Made by a program: the position numbers and the translations under genes | In this document: positions 26,285 through 38,797 of the stretch, piece after piece | Numbering within the stretch: the first letter of the stretch is position 1 | Layout of the letters: the number at the start of each line of letters is the position of its first letter | The notes under the pieces: model-generated | What the model was told of the DNA's origin: nothing | Databases searched by the model: none | The model's input: the letters and a program-made list of their open reading frames with translations, nothing else | DNA from: Mactra quadrangularis | Taxonomy: Eukaryota > Mollusca > Bivalvia > Venerida > Mactridae | Direction: 5' to 3' | NCBI GenBank assembly: GCA_025267735.1 | Contig: CM046304.1 | Location: 22,633,381 to 22,697,380 of the forward strand | Length of the DNA stretch: 64,000 bases

Positions 26285-28950
26285 ATTTTTCTTTTTATTT
26301 CACGGCGTCTCAACGCCGTGATATTGTGATGGGTAGTTTTTGGTGGCAATGGGCAAAAGTCGCGTGACAAAATCCTTTCGATTTCTACTTCCGACAATTT
26401 ATTGGTTTTTTATGCAATCAATGTACAGCCCATTTCCGTTAAAAGTAACATAGAAAATTTAAAAAAAAGCATTTTTTCAAAACCATGTAAACAATATTGT
26501 TATCAACACACGAAATATAATCGTTTTATATTAACACATTTCCGCAAATCCTTTTGACACACTTGAAAGTTCGCCAGTTTTTTATTTGTTCGCATGGATT
26601 ATGTTTCCCGTGTCCGAGTAAATATTTTCACGTATAAAATGTCCTTTGAACCTTACATTTCAAAGTTTCTATATTTGCAGGCATGTTAATCTTTTTCTTT
26701 CTTATTAAATTATGATTTCTATTAGAAATAGCTTGCCTTTTGTATTTAGGCGCATCTTATCGGAATTGAGATAAGTGTTAAACCCTTTTGAGTATCGCGC
26801 AACAAAAGTCTCCCGTAACAAGTAAAGGTTACTGCATTTATGACTATCACCTCCGATAGGTCCTTACTTCCTTAATTAACAACGAACAAAAGTGTATATT
26901 TTTTGGTTACAAGCCTTTGAGGACCAACGACTTGCTGGTGTTTAACGTTCCAAGTCCCAAGGCTGCATGGCCAAACCGCTTTATCGGTTTAGCGCGGAAC
27001 CGATCGTGCTACATCGGAGCTTTCTATCAAGGGAAAGTAATTTTCGTCTAATTCAACATTTCAAACGACGAACATTTCATTTTAAGGTATACTGAAATCA
27101 AGCTGGCAGACAGTAAGTAGCGGACATTAGTGCATCAGACGTTAAGGCAGGCTACACACCACTAAAATTTTAAAGCGGACATTTCGTTACACGTAAAAAA
27201 TAAAAATGTACATAGATATTGCTGAAATAATGTTAATTACTTTAAAGAGTAATAAATGATTCATAACTTTTTTGTCTTGAAAGGATTTATGTTTAAAGAT
27301 TTCATTAAGTACGACTTTAAATCTGTATACAAACATAGAACTGTTAATATGCGAAAAATGCAGTTAGGTTCACACAATTGTAGAGCACTAACGAAGGAGT
27401 GTGACCCATGAAGACCGGGTATACAGACGTATATTATGCTAATACCAAACAAATGAGCAACATTATACAATTTCATCTAGGGGCTATAAGGAGGGGTGTG
27501 ACCTCAAAAAAGCCATATAATAGATATACTTACTATAGACGTTTGTTAAGTTTTTAAGAGGGTTCGAAGCCCAAACTTTCATTTATAATGTTTATGTTAA
27601 CAATGATTGTTTCTTCACACTGCAATCATTAAATTGAACATAATTTTACCAACGTGCTTTAGTAAAATACACAGGTGACAGACTCAAATTTTCCTCATTA
27701 TAGTATAATTTTATATATTTTATACTATAATAAGGAAAATTAAATTTATACTATAATAAGGAAAATTTGAGTCTGTCACCTGTGGTACAATATTGCTCCG
27801 CTCTTTTTTATCATACAATGCAAAACAAATTTTAGGGAAACAAAAGTATCTTTTAGTCTGCTTGACAAGTACGTAAACACTCAAGTGCTTCAAATCACTT
27901 TTCACATAATTTCAATTTCACACTCATATGAAATTCCACCTAACATAATACATAAAGCGACTTGTAATTTTGATATTTAAGCACTGATGAGCACTTCTGA
28001 TATGAAGATAATTAGAACTGAAAATGTTTATATAAATCAGTAGAAGAAACTTCTGTCAAACATGTTACAGCATATATACTTAAAGGCAAAGTATATCTCT
28101 GTTAATTTGGTCCGTAAGTTAGTGTTAACCACAACTTCAAACTTCGTGCAGAATTCATGTCTCATTGTTGCGAGCAAACTTCTTAGTTTCCTTTACATAT
28201 AAACAGGAAAACGTTTTATAAAAAGTTACATTAAGATATTGAAAGTCCTTAACAGTTAACATGACAATTCAACTCAATGCTATTTTGAGTTACCTTAAGA
28301 TTATACTTAAGTGTTGTTTTTTTGTTTGCCGTGACAATCACATTGCTGCATTTCGCAGCAATTTTTTACTTGTTGGAAAATGTTTCAGAGTTGATTTCTT
28401 CATCTAATATTGCTAAATTGGTCAGGAAATTGTAAGTTGAATTAGAGCAGTGCATATACTTTTAAAAACTGTAAATGGGCGGTTTAAATACTATAAAATC
28501 TGTTTCTAAATCAGCCTCTTCCTTTATGTGTTTTTTGTTGTTGTCTGTACGTTGTTTATTACCACATATTGGTGTCCCAACTTTTGTTTGTTGCGATTTT
28601 GTACATAGTAGATTATCCTTAATTCTATGACAACATTGAATTAAAAAACGAAACAGGTTCTCGTTTAACTTTTCTAATGATTTATATTAGCAGTGATATA
28701 TATCCCTTTTGTGCTAATTGAAAAAAGCATTTATGTTTCCAAAATGTTACAGTTGGAGTTATACAGTACAGATAAATAAAATAATAATGAAATATATTTA
28801 AATACATCAAAGGAGTCCAAAAGTTCATAAAAACGTGTATGCGGGTGCTGACAGGTAACATAAGAATAGAATCGTTGACAAATGAACAAATATTTAGCAA
28901 ATAATGACCAAAACACAATATTTGTTAATGTTTATTTGAAATATAAAAAG
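26285..28950. other. Stretch without a recognisable gene
   Basis: Apart from the foldback at 27.7 kb and an 8-bp-arm palindrome CACGGCGT/ACGCCGTG (26301-26320), I recognise nothing. Short open frames here look like chance. Confidence 0.4.
27670..27784. repeat. Foldback element (39-bp inverted arms)
   Basis: The left arm 27670-27708 (CACAGGTGACAGACTC and on) and right arm 27746-27784 are inverted copies with one mismatch. The 37-bp centre contains another partial copy of the arm end (TATACTATAATAAGG, 27721-27735). A hairpin-forming MITE-like element; no clear target duplication. Confidence 0.65.
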
Positions 28951-29149
28951 AAACAATGTAAAATTATCTAACCTTTCTAAATATAAATAAAAAGTTATAG
29001 TTGAATATTCTTTACTTTTTTAAATAATAACAATCGACAAAAGTAGTCAAATTATTCATCGTTCAGTTCATTTTTATTTTCTAGATTACCACCTTTGCAA
29101 ATGCAAATCTATCTAAAATCTGTGTCAATGTTGATAAAATGGTTTCAAA

Positions 29150-29206
29150 ATGTACATATAATGTTATCACGTTCATTGGTTTTTAACAGGAACAATGACC
29201 TAACGC
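29150..29206 (-). other. Conserved noncoding element downstream of gene B
   Basis: CATTGTTCCTGTTAAAAACC followed by AATGAACGTGATAAC, about 830 bp past the gene B stop. Confidence 0.5.
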
Positions 29207-29436
29207 ATTCATAAAATTTGAGATTTACATTTTTGATTTCCAGAATCAAACCCGATAAACATTAATATGAATACATTAAAAACAATTTTGAGTTTTGTAT
29301 TATTATTTGTTTAAAACGTTTCCATCAAAACTTTTACATTTCGCTTGATATTTTCTAAAAGCAACATGATATCATAGTCCTGGACTCTGGTTGTAAATGC
29401 GTTGTAACAAGACATTGCTCTAAACTGTTTACTCGC

Positions 29437-29545
29437 CGTTTGGTTTTCAGATATTACTAAGTAGATACAGCGATCGATAAGTACAGACAAACTAATATCT
29501 AAAAACCTCTTCACGAGACAACTTTATATGTATATATTAAAACTA
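29437..29545 (-). pseudogene. Decayed first-exon cassette upstream of the 24.9 kb relic
   Basis: It aligns with the cassettes at 4.37, 40.4 and 56.5 kb, but the start codon reads ACG (29439-29437) and the donor GTGAGT has become GCGAGT. Both functional sites are lost, in step with loss of the downstream gene body. Confidence 0.5.
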
Positions 29546-30036
29546 AACTAAATGTTTCTAGATTATTGTTGATAATAAAATCTGATTATGATAACTTCTA
29601 AGCAAAACTCGCTTTTAATTATAGCTGTTATATATCAAAAATATTGAAAGTGGTAAATATAAGCCAAAATTGGAAAAAGGTATTTTCGATTGACATTATC
29701 AGTTTGAACCTTTATTTCAATAAATTGCTATATCTTTTAGTTCTAGATCTATAACTTATCTGGTAGATCAATCGTTATTTATTATTGATAATGATACATA
29801 TCACCAATCAGACGAATATTATTTCACTTTTAATGAGACAATATTTCACTAAATGATTTCCGTGAAACACTTATTACTAACTTTGCATTTATATTGAAAA
29901 GTTTTCTCTATTGAGCTCCATAAGTGGTTGGTTTATATAGATTCAGCCGCTAAAAATAGTAACATAAAAACCAAACAATATAATCATGATAAAAGTCAAA
30001 AGTTTTTTCAAAGTATTTCGTCGTTTTGTTCAAAGT

Positions 30037-33000
30037 CTACATCAGCAGTTTGTTACCCATAATCACCAATGATGATGAAAACGCCATCCATACTATAACC
30101 TTGGTCGATGTTGCTCCAGATTCTGTACAAAATAAAACAATGAAACGTAAAACGTGGTAGATGGAAGAGATACAAATTTGTTTGAAACATGTTGGGAATA
30201 ATAAATAAAGATTTTGAAAACAAATCATGAACTGCAATAAAAATACAGGCTTCCTGTATAGCGTTGATTTCTGAGCTATTTGTTCACTATAAAAATAAAG
30301 CAATAGAGACTGTCTGGTCCATTTTGTTCAATTTAAACACAAACATTCATTAAAATCCAATATTTTCAATAAATTTATCACAATGTTGAGACTTTATGAC
30401 AGATTTTTGCTGAGACAAATATCCATGAGTATAATTCAACTGGCATATTGTACTGCAAACCATCATATAAAATAAAATTTAACGATTATCTGCTGGAACG
30501 CGATTTTGATCACAGCAGAAAGAGCAGAAAGTTCAAAATGGTTAAGTCGAATAAAAATGTATAATGGAAATTGACTTTACTCGTAAATCGAACTTTGACT
30601 ATAAACAGGCGAAAATAATGATCCATCTGTCCGAACAATTAAAAAGTAATTTAATTACTGAACAAACCACCAGTTAAGTTAATGGTCACGTAAAGATCTA
30701 TGGCTACTGTTATTTACATAAATGCGATCTTACTAGCTGAGCATTGGTTTCCTTGTAGAGCAAAGTCAGGGCCACATTCACATTTTTTGCTTGCATTGCA
30801 AACAGCGTTTGTAGGACATTCATCTCCACCAGTAGTGCAGGTTATTTCAGTTAGTGCTAAAATAATGACAAAATATATACAGAAACAAAAGGAAACAGGG
30901 CGAATAGACATTATAACTAGTATAAATTGATTGGTCCAAACAAAAAAACACAAACTCAAACTTTTGGATATACTTTGTCTTTCTTACTAAATGAATGACA
31001 ACTGAATGTATATGCAAGATAAAACCGCATGGAGTAAAACAGAAAGCGGATAAGAACGCCAGCCACCTTAAAGGGAAAGTTGGTCGCAAACATTTACGTT
31101 TTGATAACAATGTCACTATTGAAGAAATATAGACGAAATAAGATCTAGTTGCCGTTCACCACACCTGCCTTCTAAATGTTCATGTGCAAACTGTGAATTT
31201 TCACTCATAAATAAACTCTTTATTATACAGCCGATTTTCACATTCAGACTTTCTCCAAACTATATAAGCACAAATTTTAATTGAATCGAATCTCCCATTT
31301 AAAAGAATTGATTGGTATTTTAAAATCCATTTTTCCATTGCGCCGAATTTGTTTTAAGTGATGATGCTGCAACAAGACATTCGGTTGTACGCAGGACAAA
31401 TTAGTCATTTGTTTAAAGGGGTAATTTACATACTCACCCTGTGTGCACGTATTAGCAGTTTCCTTATACCCATCTTTACATTTACATTTTAAGGCTACAC
31501 ATTCAGCATTGGATATACTGTTACATTCATTCCCCTGAGCTGTACACACTGTACCAGATACAGCTGAAATGTTTGATAATCACGATGTTGATTTAAATTA
31601 GTTCTTATATTTAACATTCATGTTGATTCATTATTTTTTAAGCATGTATGTTAAATAGGTCAAGTTTTACACTCATAACATACACATGTTATATGACGTT
31701 TACGAACAAGCTCCAAAATGGATACAACGGATGTGTGGAATAATGCTTGAAACAACAAAAAGATGCAAACTTTCCCAGTGTCAGACGACATAAAGCTCCT
31801 GCAATTTAAGAAAAGTTGGTCGCAAACATTTACGTTTTGATAACAATGTCACTATTGAAGAAATATAGACGAAATAAGATCTAGTTGCAGTTCACCACAC
31901 CTGCCTTCTAAATGTTCATGTGCAAATAGTGAATTTTCACTTATAAGTAAACTCTTTATTATACAGCCGATTTTCACATTCAAACTTTCTCCACATTATT
32001 TAAGCACAAATTTTAATTGCATCAAATCTCCCATTTAAAAGAATTGATTTTTTAAAAGACATTTTTCCACTGCGCCGAATTTGTTTTAAGTGTTAATGCT
32101 GTAACATAACATGTACGTTGGACAAATTAGTCATTTGTTTAAAGGGGTAACTTACATACTCACCCTGTGTGCACGTATTAGCTGTTTCCTTATACCCATC
32201 TTTACATTTACATATTGAGGTTACACATTCAGCATTGGGTATACTGTTACATTCATTCCCCTGAGCTGTACACACTACAAGATACAGCCGAAAAGTTTGA
32301 TAATCACGATGCTGATTTAGGTTAACTCTTTGATTTATTTTTATGTTGATTCATTATTATCTAAGCATGAATGTTAAATAGGATACGTTTTACACACATA
32401 ACAAATACATGTTATATGACGTTAACAAACAAGGAACAAAATGGATACAAAGGATATGTGGAATAATGCTTGAAATAACAAAAATATGCAAACTTTCCCA
32501 GTATCAGACGACAGAAAGCTCCTGCAATTTTAAAAATACAATATCTGACGGTTATAGAATATAGAAACAAACTGATGTGTATGTAAATTGCAATGTTGGG
32601 TACTTCTCACGCAATTGCAAATCGATTTCTATATCTAGTTTAAGTTTAAACATGAACGTTGAAAATGTACCATCGAATACATAACTTTGCATTTTTTTTG
32701 GTAGACACGAAAGACCGTCACTAGTTTTATGGCATATACTTACCCAATTGACATGATGCCGTATTTTCTTTATATCCATCAATGCATTTGCATTTTAAGG
32801 CTGTTGTGTCACATGTAGCATTGGCTATATTGCCACATTCATTTCCATTAGCTGAACAGATTGTAGCCGATACATCTGGAAATGTTTGATAATAACGAAA
32901 ACGTGTGATCCCTGGAGGGGATCAATTAAGACTCCATGGACATAATTTTAACAATCTTTGTAAAGAACTTTCAGGTGATGCTATTTGCAAAATTTTCTTA

Positions 33001-34858
33001 CAGTAGGATTTATGGTTTTAGCAAAACTAGTTTGAAACTCCAATATTAAACTTGTTTGATCATATTAACTCATTTATTTGCAGTAAGTAGAAGACATCAT
33101 TCAGAAAATTAACATCAAGTCGATATACCAAACTTGCTGAATCGTGAATCTATATTTAAGGCCACAACAAGTTGAACATGTGTTCTACGGATTTTTCCGG
33201 AAAAACCTTGGCGAGCGAGCGAAGAATGTTTTTAAAAAAATCCTAATTCAGTTGCTTTATATAGAAGTTTGACCAAATTTTGACCAAAGTGCTTTTGAAG
33301 ATATATTCAATATGAAAAGAGCGTAATACAAATACGGTATATAATAATAACATTTTTATGAGCGAGCGAGGAATTTTTTTTTCAAAAAAACCCTTCAAAA
33401 TTAAGGTGCGAGCGAATCCATAGAACATATGATCAACTTGTTGTGGCCTAGGACCAAACAGAAAGATATTTATATATTTTAGCGAGTGTGTCTTATGCAT
33501 TTTAGGTGAGCTATTTTGGAAGATATCCGGCGTATTTGCGGTGCTTGCATTAGTGCGTGCGTCCGTCGTAAACAATTACTTTAAATACGCTTTTACTAAA
33601 ACCACAGTGCCTACTATAACCAACTTTTGCAAATGTTACAGTCATGTCTATTAAATAGTTGTGACTGTCAGTGTTAAAGACTAGTAAATTAGGTATTTAA
33701 TCGCCATTAGTTTACTCACATTCAAAATGCTATCACAAAGACAGCGTTTTAGAAGTCCAATAATTTCAAAACTAGAATATGATAATCGTTTGATCAGTTT
33801 AACTTTTTATAAGGTAAATTCTGCATGAAGGTTAGTACGTAGGGTCAAAATCAGGTTTTCTTCACTTAAATTTGCATGGATATCTGGTTCATATACAAAG
33901 TCTAAGCTCTAATAATAAACTTTTGTATCGTTTTATCCAGAAAATGTTACTAATAAGAAAAGTAAAGCTGAGTGAAATTAGGTTTTCTACAAAAATTGCG
34001 CATGTACACAAGTCAACGAAATATACAACACTTACCAGTTCCTGATATCTTTGTGGCAATGCCAAACAACAGTACAACAGCCAAGTACAATTTGACATTC
34101 TGAAAATAAATAAATTATCAATAAATTACTTTCTTATGACCTTCTTTAACAATCTAAACTTATTAAGAACAAAATCTACATTGATCTTATAGCTATCGCC
34201 AATGCATACTTAATTTACAGTGCAATGTATTTAAAATGCTCATTGTCTTTAATACCAACACAGTTACATCAAGCACAGACTTCTGGGTACCAGCTTTAAA
34301 TTTGTTCCCTAGAACAGCTTATGATTTCTTTTATACCGTTTTGTTGAGTGTGTTAATTTAATATTTGCCACAACTTTTTCGCATGCCCCTGTAGTGTGTA
34401 AAGTAGTTGGTATACACGAGCGAAAGCAGTTGCTTTGTGATAAGTTAGACGACTGAACGCCGCGATACGATGTTTTGCGACTTAAAGTACCATACAATAC
34501 AATGCACACTGTCTTTAAATACTGTTCTTTTCAAAACGTTCCAAAAAATACTGAAAAATGACCTGTCAACATCTTTACTTTTATATTAGTAATGTCCGTT
34601 CCTATTTACCAGAAAAAAACATATGTGATTTATTTGTCCAGTATGCAAATATAAGTTTCTATCGATACAACCAGACTGGAACCATAATTGTTTTTAATTC
34701 ATTTGTTTATGTTAAGAATGATATATTATACAATTTATATCAACATAATATTTTTAGAAAACGATAGAAAAAATACCAATAATTATAATTCTCTGGATAA
34801 ATTCTGAATTATTAACGCGCAAAATATTGTAATGTCTAAATAATAAGGCACTCACCAT
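30037..34858 (-). CDS. Gene B: secreted four-domain EGF-like repeat protein with C-terminal anchor signal (7 exons)
   Basis: Seen: coding segments 34858-34856 (ATG only), 34099-34036, 32875-32744, 32274-32164, 31563-31438, 30856-30734 and 30122-30037, giving 214 codons plus TAG. The signal peptide starts MNVKLYLAVVLLFGIA and is clearly paralogous to gene A. Four EGF-like exons follow, each with six Cys and phase-1 borders, for example C-K-C-K-D-G-Y in domain 3. The tail exon has SGA, then a hydrophobic run (VIVWMAFSSSLVIM), and a stop after the same number of codons as in A and C. Domain 2 uses a shifted acceptor (separate entry). Domains 2 and 3 are near-identical in sequence and in flanking intron, so they arose by recent tandem duplication of an exon-bearing unit of about 710 bp. 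Role inferred as for gene A. Confidence 0.8.
32164..32289 (-). CDS. Gene B domain 2 exon rescued by a new splice acceptor
   Basis: Compared with the sister exon at 31438-31563, the ancestral acceptor here (32289-32288) has changed from AG to GG, and two bases are missing a few nucleotides inside the exon. The same change leaves TTGTAG, whose AG at 32276-32275 can serve as acceptor. Using it, the exon is 32274-32164, 111 nt, still phase 1 at both ends and keeping all six cysteines (first Cys at residue 2). The domain loses about five residues before its first Cys. Without this acceptor the exon would be skipped, which would also keep the frame. Confidence 0.65.
33159..33449. mobile_element. 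MITE-like element in gene B first long intron
   Basis: Perfect 17-bp inverted ends AGGCCACAACAAGTTGA (33159-33175; 33433-33449), extending to about 36 bp with mismatches. It contains GAGCGAGCG motifs twice. Its interior (about 33285-33350) is the reverse complement of about 36648-36715. No certain target duplication. Confidence 0.55.
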
Positions 34859-34930
34859 GTTTGCAAGTAATCCCACGCGCATATGGTACAGCCGTCTAGA
34901 TGCCACTCTTTATATACTGACCTTATCTTG
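34850..34930 (-). promoter_or_regulatory. Gene B proximal promoter and start-codon exon
   Basis: On the minus strand: TATATAAAG (34916-34908), a leader matching gene A's in part, then CTTGCAAAC, ATG (34858-34856) and donor GTGAGT. The stretch upstream of the TATA box is almost the same as in gene A, including an AGATAAG GATA-type site. Any binding factor is inference. Confidence 0.65.
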
Positions 34931-35639
34931 TATCCGTGATTGTTAATTTATTGTTGCGTCGTGTAGGATACCCATTGGTGTATTAAAACGTCGCATTAAT
35001 CCTTATAAGATAAGCTCTCTAGTAGGGACCACTAAGAAGCGTTTGATCATGCTGACTGATTTATTTTCTTTGGGAAAAAATCATTATTTAGAGAAGTGAA
35101 ACGGTGTGATTATCCATGTTTCAACACGCCACAACAAATTACTAAAAACTGCTGATTTTGATTAAAAGTCTATACAAGATGTGTCTGAAAGAAAAAAAAA
35201 CTAGGCACTCAACGGTATACCAAACGGTTAAATGTATAAACAACAAAGAAGCAAACATTTTTAACGGTCATATGCTTTTGATATTACGGCTTACATTCAT
35301 CACAGACACCGTGCTATTGCTTATGACGCTTTTAGTAACAAAAACTCGAGTAGTTCGATAGGAACATAATTATGACCTTTAAATCTATTGTAACGTCTCC
35401 TATCAAAATTTTGATAGCTTAAAATTGAGCTCGCAATCACAAGAGGCCTAGGAAGGTTTACTTCAAAACAAGTTCATTTTAACACGTCGAGTAAATCATT
35501 TCGATGTAATGGGAACTTCGTACAAGCTTTTTTAAATAATATTACACATTTCACTTTTCAAATTAAAATCATTAAAATATATACGATGCTTTGAGTAGTC
35601 TTTATGAAATATTGTCAATATGAATGACATATTTCACAA

Positions 35640-35945
35640 TAATATTTTTTTTACTTCTTTATTTTTTTACTGGGTTTAACGCCGTGTCACCACAATTTAG
35701 GTCATTTTACGGCGTCCAGAGCACTTTACCTAGCGTTTCTGGACCCTTGTCTAAAACCTGTACTCGCCTACCCTTCCACAAGTCCGGAAACTTCTCCATG
35801 TATCTTATCAACGAAGGAAAATAACATTATTGTCAAATTTTCATGAAAGGGTATAACCTCCCCGTGTGGAATTCGAACCCGTACCACCTTCGGGACAAGA
35901 GATCCCAAATCCCAACACGACCCAACTGTGCTATCTACCTGCCTC
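35640..35945 (-). mobile_element. SINE family 2, second copy
   Basis: Homologous to 25755-26052 over head, GTCATTTTACGGCGTCCAG body and tail, with more decay in the tRNA-like head. It is absent from the matching flank of gene A near 12800. Confidence 0.6.
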
Positions 35946-36934
35946 TAAGCCTGACCGAACTTTCAGATGTAAAATTCTTTCTATGTCTGAAAGTCATTGT
36001 TTTAATATACAGGTTTGCATTCTAAACATTTCTCACAGATATCGAAACGTGTCAAAACGACTCTATCTAATTTTCTAATTAAATTGCATATACTTGAGAA
36101 AGTATTTATTTGACATGTGACATGTTTACAAATATAACCCTTATACAAACATAGTTCACATTACAACAATAATTTATAGCAAAGTCTGTCAAACCTTAGC
36201 TCCCAAGGAGTCGTTTGATTAAAGAATCTTGAAATTTTAGCGAGGCTACTCATGTTTTTTAGTCATCCAGCTAAAATGCAATCTCATAGCCCGTTATTAT
36301 GCTTTGCTGCATTATGTAGGAGTAAAATGTAAATAAATCGTCAATATATCAAATTGAAATCTTATCGACTAATCATTTCAGATTAGTGTTTTTAACGACC
36401 TGTAAATATCAATGTGGTAAAATATTGATTAGGCACTGCTTGCAACCTTCCAGTTTTTTGGTCATTTTTACATATTTATTTTCTTAATTGTGACAACGAT
36501 GTTATGATATTACAACTAGGAGAATGCAATTGGATTGCTTTGTACTCTAGCGAGGATAAAAAAGAGCTTCAATAATAAAAAAAAAATCGTTTGATTTATG
36601 GTATTGTATAGAGTTGTCTGTTGGAATGTCTGACTGCTCATTTTTTTATTATTATTATTATATACCGTATTTGTATAGCTCTCTTTTCATATTGAATATA
36701 TGTTCAAAAGCGCTTCACAATCATATGCATAATTAGGAAAAACGAGCTAAAATGAAAACGAAAATGATACAGATATAAAAACATAAACTGAAAAATAATA
36801 ATAAACTAAAATTTGTGATCAATAAAGAACTCATAGTAGTTTAAAAACAACAACAACAACAAAACAAGTGAATTTTTCAATTTTAAAAATAGTGAAAGAG
36901 AGGTAATGGATTGTTGGTAGAACTGCAGCTACGT

Positions 36935-37585
36935 GGTCGATGAGGAATCAGGCCAAATGCCCCGAAAATCCATGATTGCAAGGTGCAAAGTTGGATTCTT
37001 CTCCAAGGCTCCCACCCAAACATCTATCAGCATCAGCGCCGCGCGTTCCCCAACCATACATTGTATAGTGATAAAGTAAAAGTGATAATAGTTATGATTA
37101 GAGTATGAGAAAAGGCAGCCACCGACCAATAGGGAATCCAGCCAGATGCCTTGAAAAATCCATGATTACAAGGTGCAAAGTCGGATTCCAATCCAAGGAT
37201 CCCTCCGGAACATCCATCAGCGTCAGCGCCTAAATTGGTTAGATAAGGTATTAATCTTAAAGGTAATGAGTATATAATCGGTGGAAAGGCAACCCCTAGC
37301 CAATGGGGAATCTGGCCAGATGCCCTAGAAAATCCATAATTGCAAGGTGCAAAGTCGGATTCCAATCCAAGGATCCTGCCAGAACATCCATCAGCATCAG
37401 CGCCGCGCGTCCCCCGACCATGCATTTTATAGTGATGAAGTAAAAGTGATAATAGTTAAGATTAGAGAATGAGAGAAGGCAGCCACCGACCAATAGGGAA
37501 TCCAGCAAGATGCCTTGAAAAATCCATGATTGCAAGGTGCAAAGTCGGATTCCAATCCAAGGATCCCTCCGGAACATTTGTTCAT
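36935..37585. repeat. Tandem repeat of about 190 bp, four copies
   Basis: Units start near 36945, 37134, 37308 and 37498 (spacing 189, 174, 190), each with GCAAGGTGCAAAGT and TCCAATCCAAGGATCC or close variants. More GC-rich than its surroundings, so all three minus frames stay open by chance. Confidence 0.7.
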
Positions 37586-37627
37586 TTACTAGTAACACCA
37601 TTCCCAAGACAATTAAGTCTTACGTTT

Positions 37628-37942
37628 ATTTTGGTTATATTTAACGCCGTAGCAGCACATAGTACGTGTCTTATCATAAGTGTCAATTAACCTACCCACC
37701 GTTATAAAAAGTTTTAATCTCTGGATTTAGCAGTTTACCAGTGACTGAAACCATTCTTCCGTCAGTGACTAACAATAGTTACTTCACTGCATTATTTAGA
37801 ATCTGTAGTAGTAGGAAGAAAGGCCGTAGAAATCATTCAATGTTAAAGCTCTACGAAAGTATTCCTCACCTTGGAATCGAGCCCACGACCCCTCGATAAG
37901 TAGACTTGCATGCGACCTATTGAACTAACAGTGCGGATATTG
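37628..37942 (-). mobile_element. SINE family 1, diverged copy
   Basis: It has TTTAACGCCGTAGCAGCAC, TCTCTGGATTTAGCAG and a decayed tRNA-like head (CTCGATAAGTAGACTTGCA), in the same order as at 24.4 kb. Confidence 0.55.
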
Positions 37943-38219
37943 AGCCTGTCATAATAGTTTTTTTAATTTTTAGTGGCCATGCTTTCATATTTTTTCACAC
38001 AGATTATGTAGTATTTATGGACCATTTGTGCACACAATATATCTGTTATAATTGGTTATGATATTTCATAATTAAAATGTAACAGGTAACACAACAAAAC
38101 GCATTAAAAGATTTTGTAAAGATTTCTTAACATTTACGTCGATAATGATCAATATAAACGAATGTTTGTCCGGATTGTGAAGTTATCTCAACTACTGCTC
38201 AACTATTGTTAACGACTTT

Positions 38220-38797
38220 CGTGCCTGCTTTCTGGTTCTTAAGTACGAGTACTATAAGGAATCTTATGGTCCTGCAAAAGATAACGTTTCTTACTCAAAG
38301 ACACAACGACATTGGTTTGGATAAGATTCTAACCAACGCGCAGATGAATATCAGTTTATTGTACGTCCAATGTTTCGACTATTTGACCATTTCTGCTTTT
38401 TATAGTATAAAACACTATTCGTCGATCATTTAATATAGTGTTACTTTGGTATACTTGTATATTTTATTTATTTTTAATTATGTCAGTGATTTTATATATA
38501 TATATATATGTACTATGTTGATGTTTTTAATTCTATTTTATTACCATAACCTAGGTAGATATATTTGTGCATTTTTTGTACTTTAATATTAATGATTTAA
38601 GGCAAAGGATCCCATTGGAATTAAGTCCTAGGACTTTATGGGCTATCCTGTGATGCAAGTTATATTTTTACTAATATCTTAATTCATTACTGTGATATCT
38701 TATTTCATAGTCTTGTTAATATGTTATTGTTAAATATTTTGTATGATTTGTAAAATTTGTAAAAAGCATCACAAATAAATCTATCTATCTATACTTG
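38220..38797 (+). mobile_element. Probable 3' end of a non-LTR retrotransposon
   Basis: A short coding-like end (KYEYYKESYGPAKDN..., stop near 38322) is followed by an AT-rich untranslated stretch and a terminal ATCT repeat (38780-38795). 5'-truncated elements with a short tandem tail are typical of CR1/L2-type LINEs. No reverse transcriptase is visible, so this is tentative. Confidence 0.35.

Larger units (their letters stand above)
16818..26290. repeat. Segmental duplication, copy 2, enlarged by three insertions
   Basis: Colinear with 1-3320 apart from the TTAA transposon (1.9 kb), the gypsy relic (3.5 kb) and a SINE (0.3 kb). Homology resumes at both edges of each insert. Confidence 0.7.

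Noticed and set aside
26975..27050. Further SINE near 26.97 kb
   Set aside because: Only a short GC-richer patch with no clear A/B box pair, tail or target duplication.
37033..37425. 130-codon minus-strand frame as a protein with internal repeats
   Set aside because: It is the translation of the 190-bp tandem repeat, and the other two frames are just as open.
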